In this document: one piece after another, positions 43,216 through 54,082 of the stretch | Position numbering within the stretch: the stretch's first letter is position 1 | Layout of the letters: each line of letters starts with the position of its first letter | From: Massariosphaeria phaeospora | Lineage: Eukaryota; Ascomycota; Dothideomycetes; Pleosporales | Assembly (NCBI GenBank): GCA_011032825.1 | Contig: JAADJZ010000007.1 | Coordinates: 682,001-746,000 of the forward strand | Length of the DNA: 64,000 bases | Direction of reading: 5' to 3' | Translations under genes and position numbers: made by a program | The notes under the pieces: generated by a model | What the model saw: only the letters and a program-made list of their open reading frames with translations | Database searches by the model: none | Told to the model about the DNA's origin: nothing

Positions 43216-45907
43216 GTTTGCAAATATGTTGAGCAAGAACAACGAACCTGCTTGCGTGTGGGAGCGAAGAACGGTCAGTGATCTGGTTTATATGTCTTTT
43301 CCATCCAAACCGGCGTTCCCCGATTGAGAGCTTGAAGCACACGAGTGGTGGCCAATTCTCGTGTAATACGTTGTTGCAGCCCAGACGTGCATGCTCGACC
43401 GTAGCCGACGTCTGGAATGGTCCGCCTAAAGGTACAGAGCATCACAAAGACAAGACTGCTGCTGGTCTCCAATCTCTCGCCTTAGGGTTAGATCGGAGAA
43501 TTGTTGGATCCAAAGCCAATGACAGAGACATGTGTCCGCCTTCAATATTTCCAAGAACTTTGACGAAGCTTACCAAAAGATTGGAGACACCGAAACGGGA
43601 ATTCTGATGGCAATCTAGTCCTCTAGACACCATGAGGTTTGCGCTGAATGCGGTTGGAAAGGTCTGCCATCCGAGGAGTTGGTTAAGCTTCTCGTACCGA
43701 GTGCTTGACGGGCTCCATGCGTGCGCGAAGATTGATCTCGATTTCTTAGCTGTGGCTTGACATACCCCGCCCAATGCACTTCGTCTTGTAACCTGGCCAT
43801 CGGACGCGGCTGGGAGCCGCCACGAAGGATCTTCCCGTATTCTGGTACGAACACACAGTACGTTACTGAGTTAGATGATGTCAACATAGTTGTCAGCAGG
43901 TCGATCATTCGCTTCTGTGGCAAACCTCACCAGCATGTCTAAGGAAATTACTGCGAGCACAACGTAGATGTTGGCAAGGAAGCTTGTGGGAAATGCTGCT
44001 TACAACTTACAAGGAGCAATGAGACTGGAAACACGAATGCGAGGACATAGTCATCGGGCCAATAAGCAGCGCTAACAATGTGCCTAACTCGCAAGCCCAC
44101 ATCTCAGCTCAAAAAAAACAGGGGCGCCACGGAGAACTTGATATGTAAGATGCAGGGACTTCTAATTTAGTATTCGGACCAGCAAGACTGCAGGTTCTTG
44201 GCTTGCAGGATGGGGCGAGAAGACCAGAGAAGCGTGATGCAAACTGAGATGCCGATATATAGTGGGGTTCCTTACTGGAGAGCAAATTCGACGAAGAAAT
44301 TCTAGAGCGCGTCCAGCTGAGTGGCTTGCAGATGACACCCAGGATCATCGTGTCATAGCGATGTAGTCCATTGGACGCCACAACAGACCAGACGGTGAAC
44401 GTGATGGAAAGGGCACCGAGTATCGTAGGTCTCGGAGTAGCGGTAGCGGTTTGCTCTGTCGCTGCGTTTGGCGAGCTCGAGCTCGTGAAGTAAAACAAGT
44501 TGATCATCTGGTGTTGGAAGAGCGGCGGGATCTTCAGCCGCCCGAAAGCCGGGGCGGAGCGGGAGAGCCTGCCCGAGCCGCACCCCACCTGATGTGGCGA
44601 ACGCACGGTCGTCGCTAGTCTCGAATTAGCCCAAGCTGCTTGGCATTGAGACTGCGCGCCGCCCACGACGCTACTTGGCAACACCACCAACGTGCACACC
44701 AACACGTGGATACCACGTTCAGGCTTCCCTCATGCTGCCTATCTCAGAAGGTGGTACGAAGCCAGCGGCCTGGCGTGCGAAGAGTCAGTCATTCCCGCGT
44801 CGTTTCCGTCCCGTTTCCGCCACCTCGGAAGGCAGCAACTCCCCCTCGGCTTCTCACCTTCGTATTCCCAATAGGCATGAGTCGGTGTCTGACTTCATAG
44901 ACCGCAGCCAGATACGAGAATGCGACAGGGAGAGGGCTTGTTGGACGATCCATATTGCTTGGCACAGCTTCAACCCCTTTGCTTTGCTTGAACCGACGAC
45001 ATCTGTACAGCATTGCCCTTTTCGAGCATCGGATCTGGCATGGGTTGTTGTCTCTTACCCCTTAGACGGCTCGCGGTTTCTGCCGATCTTATCTTAGGCA
45101 TCTCAGGAGAGTGGTCGAGTAGTTTTGCGGTGAACATCACGAGCTGGAACAGAGTCTTGCTGTCGAAATCTTGCGTGAATGCTCGGCTAATACAAAGATT
45201 ACTGTACCGGTAGTGTGCACGTTAGTGCGATGGATGAGAAATTACCACTTTGGATCGACGATTTTCAAGGAGCGAGCCTACGATACTGGACTTAAGTCGC
45301 TCCTGAACTGATATACTAGCAAGAGCTTCGTTGTTAGGATAGAGCAGATAGGAATGATTACGGAAGTTTCATAATAGCTTGAGACGACCCTCGTTGCTAG
45401 TGGTAAGGATCCATTGCAAGTTCATACTGTATTTACCAGCAAAGCCATTAGTCTCGATCGTCAACAAAAGCAGATCACACTTAATCTGAATGAGGCCACC
45501 AGAAATCTCGTTCGCAGCATCCTTTATCTCAAGCAAACGGATCATTGTAGGATTGGAAGAGCCTTCGGCTCGAGCAGATGAACACGCCAGCTCACATGCA
45601 CGTGGTGATTGCAAAGTCTGACTCTGCCCGAGACCAGTCGTGTAAGAGTATATATCTTAAGCTTGATGCGTCCGGGGGAGTGCTGCTGTCCAGCAAGTTC
45701 TTCAACAGCCTTCACTGTTTCGAAGAGCAATCTGATTTGACGAGTGAAGAATTCGTCTTTCGCGCAGAGCCCATCGGTGTTCTCGTGACACTCAAACCCT
45801 GCGAACCTGCATCCAAGACCGGGAAGGCAAATCCCAAACTTGATATTATGTTCCGGGGGTAGTAAAGTCGATGACCAGAAAAGAAATCGATGAAGTTCCA
45901 CTCGTCA
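43216..45907. other. 2.7-kb gene-poor stretch, possible gene remnants
   Basis: No complete gene could be assembled. Open frames at 43442-43774 (-), 44109-44705 (-), 44675-45097 (+), 45578-45862 (+) and 45542-45901 (-) share no frame-consistent splicing and have no recognised domain. One short membrane-protein-like fragment is listed separately. The interval may be decayed coding sequence or true intergenic DNA. Confidence 0.4.
44011..44097 (-). pseudogene. Possible remnant of a fungal rhodopsin-like (SAT4-type) membrane protein
   Basis: One minus-strand frame encodes a 29-residue stretch containing RHIVSAAYWPDDYVLAF and FPVSLLL, resembling the Arg-rich loop, Asp-Asp and second membrane helix at the start of fungal SAT4/rhodopsin-domain proteins. 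A possible donor (GTAAGT) follows, but no acceptor restores an open frame. The upstream frame (VWSVVAS, near 44380) could be the first helix but does not join cleanly. I read it as decayed, with low confidence. Confidence 0.22.
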
Positions 45908-46702
45908 TCACTTTGCGAATCTACCCTTGACGTGAGTTTTGCCTCCTCCGTTATCTTCTAACCATTTCCCCTCCAGATGACTCGGCTCCCAGACCATGGC
46001 AATGCTATCCAAGCCTTCCACAATCTCGATCTCGTCGACTATCTTGAATCCTAACTTCAGATACAAATGGCGCCCAACAACGCTCGACTCCAACGTAATC
46101 GGAACGTCTTCTTCCTTAGCGAGAATTTGGCAATGTTTGACGAGCATACCTCCAATACCCCGGCGTTGATGTTTGGGAGAAACCCCAAACATCGCAAGGT
46201 GCCACCGCGGATCAAGTTTTTCGTAAAAGTCATACTGAGCTATTTTGGCGTATGCTTCCATTCGTTTTGAGTCCGACGCCCGGTTGAGTACTTTGGATTC
46301 GTATAATAACTCCCAGCCTAGAAGATATCGCTCGAGTTCTAATTATCACTATAAGTCCTGGATCGCGGAGATTCGGAAGGTACACATACTGTTGGCAATG
46401 GAGTCCGTCTTCCATTTATGGGATGCTGCATCGTCACCAGTCCTGCAAGAGAAGGCGAACCCTACTACTTCGGCATTTCCTGTCCAGCCACTGTCCGTCT
46501 TCTCTGTGACCATCACAATTCCGTGCGAGCCTACGTTTACTAGTCGCTTCCGCAGTCGGAGTAGTTGCGACCTTCGAACATCATCTGGGTAGAGATGTTG
46601 CTTGGGGGACAGCCACGCAAATAGCTCGTCTTCCGCAAACGTCTTATAAGTGATGGCACCAACGGTGGGCAGGTCATCTCGAGTCATGTTGCGAATGTAC
46701 AT
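45908..46702 (-). CDS. GNAT-family N-acetyltransferase
   Basis: Exon 1 is 46390-46702 and exon 2 is 45908-46338 (51-nt intron), giving 247 aa from the ATG at 46702. The N-terminal strand-helix is typical of GNAT enzymes (YIRNMTRDDLPTVGAITYKTF). The acetyl-CoA-binding motif is GVSPKHQRRGIGGMLVKHC (motif A, R/Q-x-x-G-x-G), followed by LESSVVGRHLYLKLGFKIVDE (motif B). The enzyme transfers acetyl from acetyl-CoA to an amine; the substrate is unknown. The 39 codons upstream of the chosen start are in frame but include poor-context codons and were excluded. Confidence 0.88.
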
Positions 46703-47151
46703 GATTGTTAAGAACAGATTGGTATGAGTGACGTGAAGGAAGGTTGAACATGAGAGACTGTAGAACGAGCGGAGGTTTTCACTGACCCTCGTACGCGGAG
46801 CCGCGGCATGAGTCAGCAATGAGACATTGCGGCCAGGACCGAAATACCAATGAGTTTAATAGGGAAAGGTGGGCCAGTGAGATCATTTCTCGACCTACCT
46901 ATGAAGATTTGCTATGGAAACGACGCATGGAAAGATATAGGTCCTGTGTGTGGCCGCAGCTTTCACGCAGCACAGGCTGCGTCACAGAATCTTCCAGTCG
47001 GCGAAAGAGCACCTATATAAGTCCGCACTTAAATCGATCGACTTCTGTATTCTACTCCATCAACACAACGTCGAGGTTGATGCTCGAACCGCTCCCGAGG
47101 TCGCTGCTTCCTGAGACAAAGCCGCGCTAGGCTACAACGAGGATAGATCAG
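46703..47151. promoter_or_regulatory. Divergent region GNAT / CCCH-RBR relic
   Basis: About 450 bp between divergent start codons. No coding feature is supported. Confidence 0.45.
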
Positions 47152-49362
47152 ATGGTTCTCTGCCGCTACTTCCAGCAGGGCCGCTGCCGGGAACCCGACG
47201 TGCCTCTTCGAACACCCAACATCGAGCGCAACATGGACCGCCAAAGCCAGCCTATCCAGCTCCTCATCGACTGTCAATCACTATGGCCCGACCAGAGCGC
47301 CTTGTCTCTTCTTCCGAAACGGCACATGCAAGTGGGGTGCCTCCTGCAAATACGAGCACCATGTTGAAGCAGCTCAGCCTGCAGCTCAAAAGAACACCAG
47401 ATCGGACAGCATCTGCACATTTTTCCTGAGAAACGCATTTAACAAAGGAGAAGCGTGCCAATTCAACCATGTACCGCTAGTTCCAGGCCTATCCAACAAT
47501 GTCGCAATCTCCAAGAAGCCCTCGACTGGTCCCGAGACGGCTGCATCTATCTGGACAGGACCGAAGTCTGTCCCTGTGTGCTCGAGAGATATCGGCGGAG
47601 CAACTGTGACTTTCAAAAACGGGGTCGAGGTTTCCATGCTATCAATGCCCTCGGACTTCTCCGCTGTTTGCTTGTCCAATATCCCTCTAGGCACAACTGT
47701 GCAGAAAATCTGCGAGACACTGGCTATCGCAGGCTATATGGATCTATCTCCGGCTTCTATACAGTTACACCATGTTCCGCAGACGTCCAACATGTCGGCC
47801 CAGATCAAGGTGGCAGACCCAGACTTTGCTCGCAAGCTCATGCAAATCACCAAGTCTACGGTTGACATATATGGTAAGGCCATTCCCATCACGGTTTCTC
47901 AGCAAACAGCGAAGTCGGAATTGGGTATGAATCGTCTACAGCTTACCAGCGTGTCTTGTTCGTGGCACGTCCCTGAGACTGAAGCCGAAGTGCGCTATGA
48001 TTCTGGAGTTACCGCCAGCAAAATCCTGACTTCGATCAAGAGTGCGCAACTTGACGGACGTAGGGTGATCTTCCGTGAATTAGATCACAATTACGTTAAG
48101 ATTGGGAATCTGAGCGATCACACAACAACAGATGCGCTTATACATTTCCTTGCCCCCATTGGCCTCCCGAAAAGCATCACCTGGACTAGATCTCCGAAAA
48201 ACCTGGAAATTCGTGTCAAGACCTCGCTGGAGAAGTGTGTAACTCTAGTGGAGTGGCTGGTCAACCCACGGTCGCACGGCAATGAGGTCAAAGCCACAGC
48301 AAAATTCCGCGACGCTGAGGCGGCTAGAATCGCGGTCAAAACGTTGAACCACACCTTTCTTGACCCGATCATGGTCAATCTCAGTGTTCAGTCCATCATC
48401 TCTGTTAAGCTGTCTGTTTCCCAGAGAATACTAGAGGTTGTCAAACCGCAACTTCTCGGTTTTAACAGTCTTTGGGCTACATACCGGACCAACATTAAGA
48501 TCTATGAAGATACTGGAAAAGCTTACAACCAGCTACGGATTCATGGCGAGAACAAGGACGACGTTGCTCGCGTCAAATCTCGTGTGGAAAGAATCCTAGC
48601 CGGACACATCGCCGTTGACGGAGTCACAATCTTGTCAAACAAGTTTTTCTTCCAGGGTACCTCCGCCTCAGCGTTCCTCGCCAAAGTCATGCTTTCGCAT
48701 GACGTGACTATAGTGCGGGATTACCAAAAGATGGCACTGCGTCTCTACGGCACGTCTGCAAAGGTCTTGGCTGCTCAAACCGACTTGGTCTCAAAAGCAG
48801 CAACCTTGGAGGCACTGTCCAAAGCGATTGTTCTGGATTCGACTTCTCTAGAAGTTGCTTTACGCGGCGGATTTCGACGAGTTGTTGCCGCCCTTGGGAA
48901 AGATCAGGTTCGAATGAACATGATATCTGTTCCGAAGCGGATCCTCGTCAACGGCACAGAGCGACAGGTAGCACAAGTCGAAGAAATATTGCGAGAATTT
49001 GCTATGGAGTTGCCTACCAATGAAGAGGAGGAGCTGTGCCCTGTATGCTGGACTCCTTCGACTGCGACGGCCGCCTCCGCTCCGTGTGCACCGCTTGCCA
49101 CGGCTTCACGCACGATGGCGCCAGTTGCGACGCGTACAAGGACGTCGCGGAGCGGGACAAGGAGTTCAAGAAGTGGAAGGAGGAGAACGACGTGCGGGAC
49201 TGTCCAAAGTGTACGACACCGATTGAGAAACGGGATGGTTGCAACCATATGATGTGCAAGGTGTGCCAGATCCATATCTGCTGGTTCTGCATGGAAACTT
49301 TCGATGTCCGCAGTGCGACGTATGCGCATATGAGTAAGGCGCACGGTAGTTGGATGGACTAA
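47152..49362 (+). pseudogene. Frame-broken CCCH zinc-finger / RBR ubiquitin-ligase-like gene
   Basis: Three frames are needed to read this gene. Frame of 47152: MVLCRYFQQGRC, the first half of a CCCH finger. Frame of 47153, from about 47189: GNPTCLFEHPT completes that finger, then further CCCH fingers (CLFFRNGTCKWGASCKYEH and CTFFLRNAFNKGEACQFNH), then a long RNA-binding-like middle, ending EEELCPVCW at about 49050. Frame of 49036: RSVCTACHGFTHDGASC, then DCPKCTTPIEKRDGCNHMMC and ICWFCMETF, the end of an IBR and a complete Rcat with the expected catalytic-type cysteine. The break in the first finger is consistent with a 2-nt loss. At the second break nearly all of RING1 and the first part of the IBR are missing. 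No intron with usable signals repairs either break. Intact relatives would be RNA-binding RBR E3 ligases. I call it a pseudogene, though a shortened product of the middle frame is possible. Confidence 0.7.
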
Positions 49363-49634
49363 TAAGTGGATGCGGTCAGCGTCTACTATCATAATGATTG
49401 AGAATGTGTTTGAAGAATCAGCGCATACTCGAAGCCTGAAGAGCGATTGAAGATATTGAAGGGAACACGGTCAGCCGCAGCATTGCGTATTAGTATCATG
49501 TAACATGTACCGTATCAGTACCTAATAGAAACACGGATATTTGCACATCTCATTGTCTGTATCAAACGAGGCTCCTCGTAACTTCCAATAATATAAGGCC
49601 GGATTATATTACGCTATCTACGATGTCGTAGCAC

Positions 49635-50957
49635 TTACGACACACTCAAAAGACCGATAGCCCCACTCACAGCTTCAACATTGCTCTGGAGGCCCGCAGA
49701 GTCGCCATTCGCCCCATCTTCCGTCTGCGAAAGCACTCTCTTATCAGGCCCTGTGATAGTCTGGCCTTTTGCCTGCGCAAAGCCAGCCGAGCGCGCATGA
49801 GCCGGATTCGCAGAGTAGAATTCGTCGATGACGGGGTGGATCATAACGGTCTGCTTGTAGATGGTCAGAGTCGAGTTGGTCGGGACAGTGACCCAGTTGT
49901 CTAGTTCCACATATTAGCTAAGGTTCAATCCGATGCGGAAACTTGGAGGCGGGGGAGCCAACGCACCACGTTCAAACGTCAGAGGTTCGCTAGCGACCAG
50001 GACGATATCCGAGCCTTTATCCCTCCTCTCCATGACATAGTCCTTTTGTCCCGGCTCTGCGTTCCGATTCGCGGCCTTCTTTCCCCCCTCACTCGACGAC
50101 TCCTTCCAGCTGGTGCCGCTCGAGAAGAACAAACTTGCCGCCTCGTCTGTCCGCGAGCTCACATACCGCGTGCACACGACGCTCTCTCCATCCGTAACTG
50201 CGAAGTTGAGCAAGCTCCTGCTATCCTCGCTGCCCGCGCCCGCCTCACCCACGACCTCCTTGATGAACCCGTTTATGCGCTGAATGGTCTTGAGGACGGC
50301 CTTCCTGAGTACCGTGTGCCCGAAACCGCCGGCGCCCGGGTCCGCGCTGGGACAGTTCCCGGCTTTGTCGAGACAGTCGAGGAACAGCGCAAAGGCCCAC
50401 TCGGAGTCGGTCGAGCCCTGCACGAGCGTGAACCACTGCTCATTCAGGCTGAGGGCGAGCCGCCGCTTGATCTGCTTGAAGCAGCCGATGCCGCCGTTGT
50501 GCATGAACATGAGGCTCTTGTACGTGAAGGGGTGGCAGTTGGAGTCGGAGAGGTTGCCCTCGGTTGTGGCGCGCACATGGGCGAAGATGAGGGGCGACGT
50601 GGTTTTGGACGCGATGCGCGTCAGGTTGATGCAGTTCCAGGCGGGAATCGTGGACGTGAAGACGCAAGGCTCGGGGCCCAGCGAGGGGCAGGTGTAGTAG
50701 CCGATTCCGAAGCCATCGCCGTTATGAGGGCGGCGCGTGTCCTGCATAAGTATGTGAGCGCGGGTCGAGATTGGGGGAGGGTCGCGGAGTCAGTACCAGA
50801 CGGAGACGTGAGTCGAACGATTGGGTAAGAATGGAGTGCGTTGGGTTCAATATGAGCTCGGAAAGCAGTATCTCATCCTTTCCCTTGTATACCTGTCTCT
50901 GTTAGAACTGGTAGACGTGCCATGAGTATCGTCAGGTCCTACCATGAAACGACACAT
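49635..50957 (-). CDS. DUG3: Class II glutamine amidotransferase, Dug3-type (glutathione degradation)
   Basis: Four exons, 50943-50957, 50797-50892, 49967-50741 and 49635-49900 (introns 50, 55 and 66 nt), give 383 aa. The 5-codon first exon supplies MCRF, placing the Ntn-type catalytic cysteine at position 2. It continues VYKGKDEILLSELILNPTHS, RPHNGDGFGIGYY, FAHVRATTEGNLSDSNCHPF and LMFMHNGGIGCFKQIKR, all diagnostic of class II GATases of the Dug3/YafJ kind. Dug3 works with Dug2 to cleave glutathione in the cytosol outside the gamma-glutamyl cycle. No DUG2 partner is seen in this window. The Lys/Ser-rich loop before WVTVPTNSTLTIYKQ is low complexity. Confidence 0.93.
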
Positions 50958-51980
50958 AATGGCAAAACCAAATATATAGAGGGTTCTCCGGGGTCTTCGA
51001 GATAGAATCTAGGATAAAGCACTATAGGTACCGCCTGTCAAGCGCGAATGTACGGGATAAATACTGTGAGGTGGTGAGGTGTCACGCACCCCAAGGCGGT
51101 GAGATGGCACCATTCAGAGGAAATATGACAAGCAATGCCATTGGGGCGCACGCATGTGGTGAACAGACGCCACGGTAATTCTGAGAAGACAGAGTTTGCA
51201 GCGGCATAGCGCGTACAAACCAGCGAACTGTGCAGTCGCGAGCAATCTGAGCGCACAATAAGCCAGACTCCAGAGCGAACGTATGGTAGGTGTGGGGTCA
51301 CAATACGCCAAGACCGCCGATGACGTACCCATTTCCACGCGCTTAAGCACGGGATGACAGACACCAATTAGAAGCACATTAAGCGGTCCGGGCCTAAGCT
51401 GCACAGCAGAACAACAGAAGCATTCAAATCAGTGCTTTCATGGAGACGTGCATTTGATGGGTCGCTACACTCCACTTTCGAGCTAAACGCGAGCCATGAA
51501 CCATCTGTCGCCGTCCACCAATCTGCCAAAAAAAATCCATTTGCCCTGCCGTCCCTTTCACACCGCCACCCATGCCGGCCTTTCCATCGACATTGAGGAC
51601 GCGAAGAAGAAAACACGAAGCCAAACTCGCAACGCCGGGGATATGATGCGGTTAGACAATTTGGGGGTTACAAGACGGTGTATCATACGATGCTTTCGTA
51701 ATTTAATCATAACAGGGGTGGTTCGGTCTGCTTGGCTGGGCTCGGGGCTGTTGTAGGGACGGTGTCGTAAGGGGCGGAGGAGGGGACGTCTCGTGCGGGG
51801 ACTGCTGGGGTATAGTGAAGTCATGTATTAAATGATGTAGAGAACATGGTTTCCTCTACCCTGGACCAAGATCACCACCAATACAGAGAACCGGGGGGTT
51901 CAGGTGCGTGGATATAGGGCTCGGCTCCACGTGGTTGAATGTGGGACCTGCATCTGACAGCTTGTCTCGGTAGAAGTGGC
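50958..51980. other. Intergenic upstream of DUG3 and downstream of importin alpha, no gene seen
   Basis: About 1 kb. Several short overlapping frames on the minus strand (51038-51824) have no domain and no consistent splicing. It presumably holds the DUG3 promoter and the importin alpha 3' UTR. Confidence 0.5.
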
Positions 51981-53768
51981 TCACATGTCCATTGAATCGC
52001 CGCCGTTGGCAAAGTTGAAGTTCTGTTGCTGCTGCGCTTGCGGAGCCCCGAAACCAAAGTGACCGTCGGTGTTGATCTGCGGGCCAGTCTCGGCCATGTT
52101 CTCGGCATCTGCTTCGTCGTCCGAGAAGTATTTCTCGATGATGTTGTAGGCCTTCATGTAAATCTCCTCATTGGCATTGTTCTGGCAATCGTGGATCTTT
52201 TCCATGCCGCCGACCTCTTCGATGAAGAGGGCGTAACGGTTGATAGGCTCGGCGGTACCATCTCCACCAGCCTCCTTGTCCATCTCTCCGACTTTCAGGA
52301 TATTCTCAAGTCCATCAAGAGCAACCTGAATGATCTTGTTGTCGGGGCACGCAAGGAGGTCACACAATGGCTTGATGCAGCCGCTCTGGACAAGGTAACG
52401 AATCTGGGCTGGCTTCTGCAGTCCTCCGGAGGTGGCGTTGGAAATGGCCCAGCAAGCCTCTTTCCTCGTCTTAAAATCGCCGTTCTGCAGGAGATGGATA
52501 AGCGGGGGAATGATGTTTGCGTCAATGACAGCCTGGATCTGAGTTGAGTTTCCGGCAGTGACGTTGGAAATCGTCCAGCAAGCCTCCTTACGGATGCCGT
52601 CCTTGGTGGAGCTGAGTAGAGACAGCAAAGCAGCCAGAGCGCCGCAGTTGATGATGACCTGTGTCTGGACGTCATCACCGGTAACGATGTTTCCTACAGA
52701 TCGCAGAGCGGGTGTCTGGACGGAGGTCGACGCGTGCATAAGCAACTCGACAAGACGACGGGGGATGCCGGCCTCGATGACGGCCTGGATCTTGTCGTTG
52801 GAGCCATCGGAAAGGTACGAAATCGCCCAGCAAGCATCGATCAAAACCTCATCATCCAACGAGTAGACGAGCTTGGCAAGAACGGGGAGGGCGGGTTGGA
52901 TCTAGCCTAGGTCAGTGTCGGACAGGAGGTGGGGCTGGGGTCGGAGACACTTACGGTCTGCCAGTCAGGCTGCGGGGTCTTTCCGCGGCAGAAGTTGCTC
53001 AGGGTCCAGGTCGCGTTCCTCAGCATGCTCAGCTTGCGGCTGTCACCCAAGAGCGCGAGCAGCGGGCGAAGGGCGCCGGCCTGGAGCACAAAGTCACGGC
53101 ACGAGGGGCTGTCGCCGGCAATGTTTCCAAGCGCCCAAACGGCCTGCTCCCGAACATCGGGCTCATGGCTGCTGAGCAGCTCGACGAAGATGGGCACGGC
53201 GCCGGCCTCGATGACGACTTGGGTCTGCTGGGCGGAACCCGAGGCAATGTTGGTGAGCGCCCAAGCCGCCTCGAACTGCACCAGGGTATGCGGCGACCGG
53301 AGAAAGTGCACGAATCTGCTCACGACACCAGTCTCAATGACACGCTCGATGGGGGGGTTGCGTTCTTTGGAGAGGAGCTTCCGGAACTTGGTCGTCGCCT
53401 GGATTTGCTCGTCGATCTGTTCAGAGAACACGCCATGCACCATCTGCGGGAGTTCTTCGTTGAGCTGGCACGGGGCGTCAGTCGGTCGGTCGGCAGGACG
53501 GCGCTGTCGCGCAATGCGGGGACAAGGCCAAACTCACCTGGCTCTCGATGTTGCCGCCCTCGTCATCGCTGTCCGGGGCAGCTCCCAGCGAGGCGCCCGG
53601 CTGGTCCCGGCCGGCGATGCCTCGTCGCTTGGCCAGGTTCTCCTCACGCTTTGCCCGGCGGATCTCGACCTGCTGCTCCTCGCGGCGGCGGCGGAGCTCA
53701 TCAGGCTTGAAGGCGGTCTTCGCTTTGAAGTTGTTGCGGCGATGCTCGGGGATGTAGCGTTCCGCCAT
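51981..53768 (-). CDS. SRP1: Importin subunit alpha (karyopherin alpha, Srp1/Kap60)
   Basis: Three exons, 53538-53768, 52955-53464 and 51981-52901 (introns 73 and 53 nt), give 553 aa. The N-terminal importin-beta-binding domain is basic ([33 protein letters not shown] segment). About ten armadillo repeats follow, with the conserved Trp/Asn ladder that binds nuclear localisation signals ([78 protein letters not shown]). The acidic C-terminus ends in a Gln/Asn-rich tail. The product is the cytosolic and nuclear adaptor that carries NLS cargo with importin beta. Confidence 0.96.
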
Positions 53769-54082
53769 GGCTGCGATGGCTGTGGTTGAGCTGGGGTTGG
53801 GAAGGGTAGGTGGGTCTGCGCTGGTGGCGGAGAGGCAGTGTTTGTTTGGGAGAGGGGGGATATTATCTTCGGTCGTGGGGCAGGAGGTGAAAAGGCGGAA
53901 GCGGCAAGAGCGTGCCCACGCTAGCCCCATCCGGACATGGCGCGGCTTGGCGGACCTGACGCGTCGACACTGGGGGGCCAGGCGCCTCCACGGTCTTGCG
54001 CAAGCCAGTCTTGAGCTGCTATCTAACAGACGCAGGCGTGAAGCGGTGCGGCTCCTGAACATCTCGGGAGATACACTGGTAG
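53769..54082. promoter_or_regulatory. Compact divergent promoter SRP1 / POT1-like
   Basis: About 314 bp separate the two proposed start codons. No OB-fold coding sequence or other gene is visible in any frame, which matters for the Pot1 model. Confidence 0.55.

Noticed and set aside
44675..45097. 140-codon plus-strand frame
   Set aside because: No domain, no splice partners, atypical composition. Left as part of the unassigned gap.
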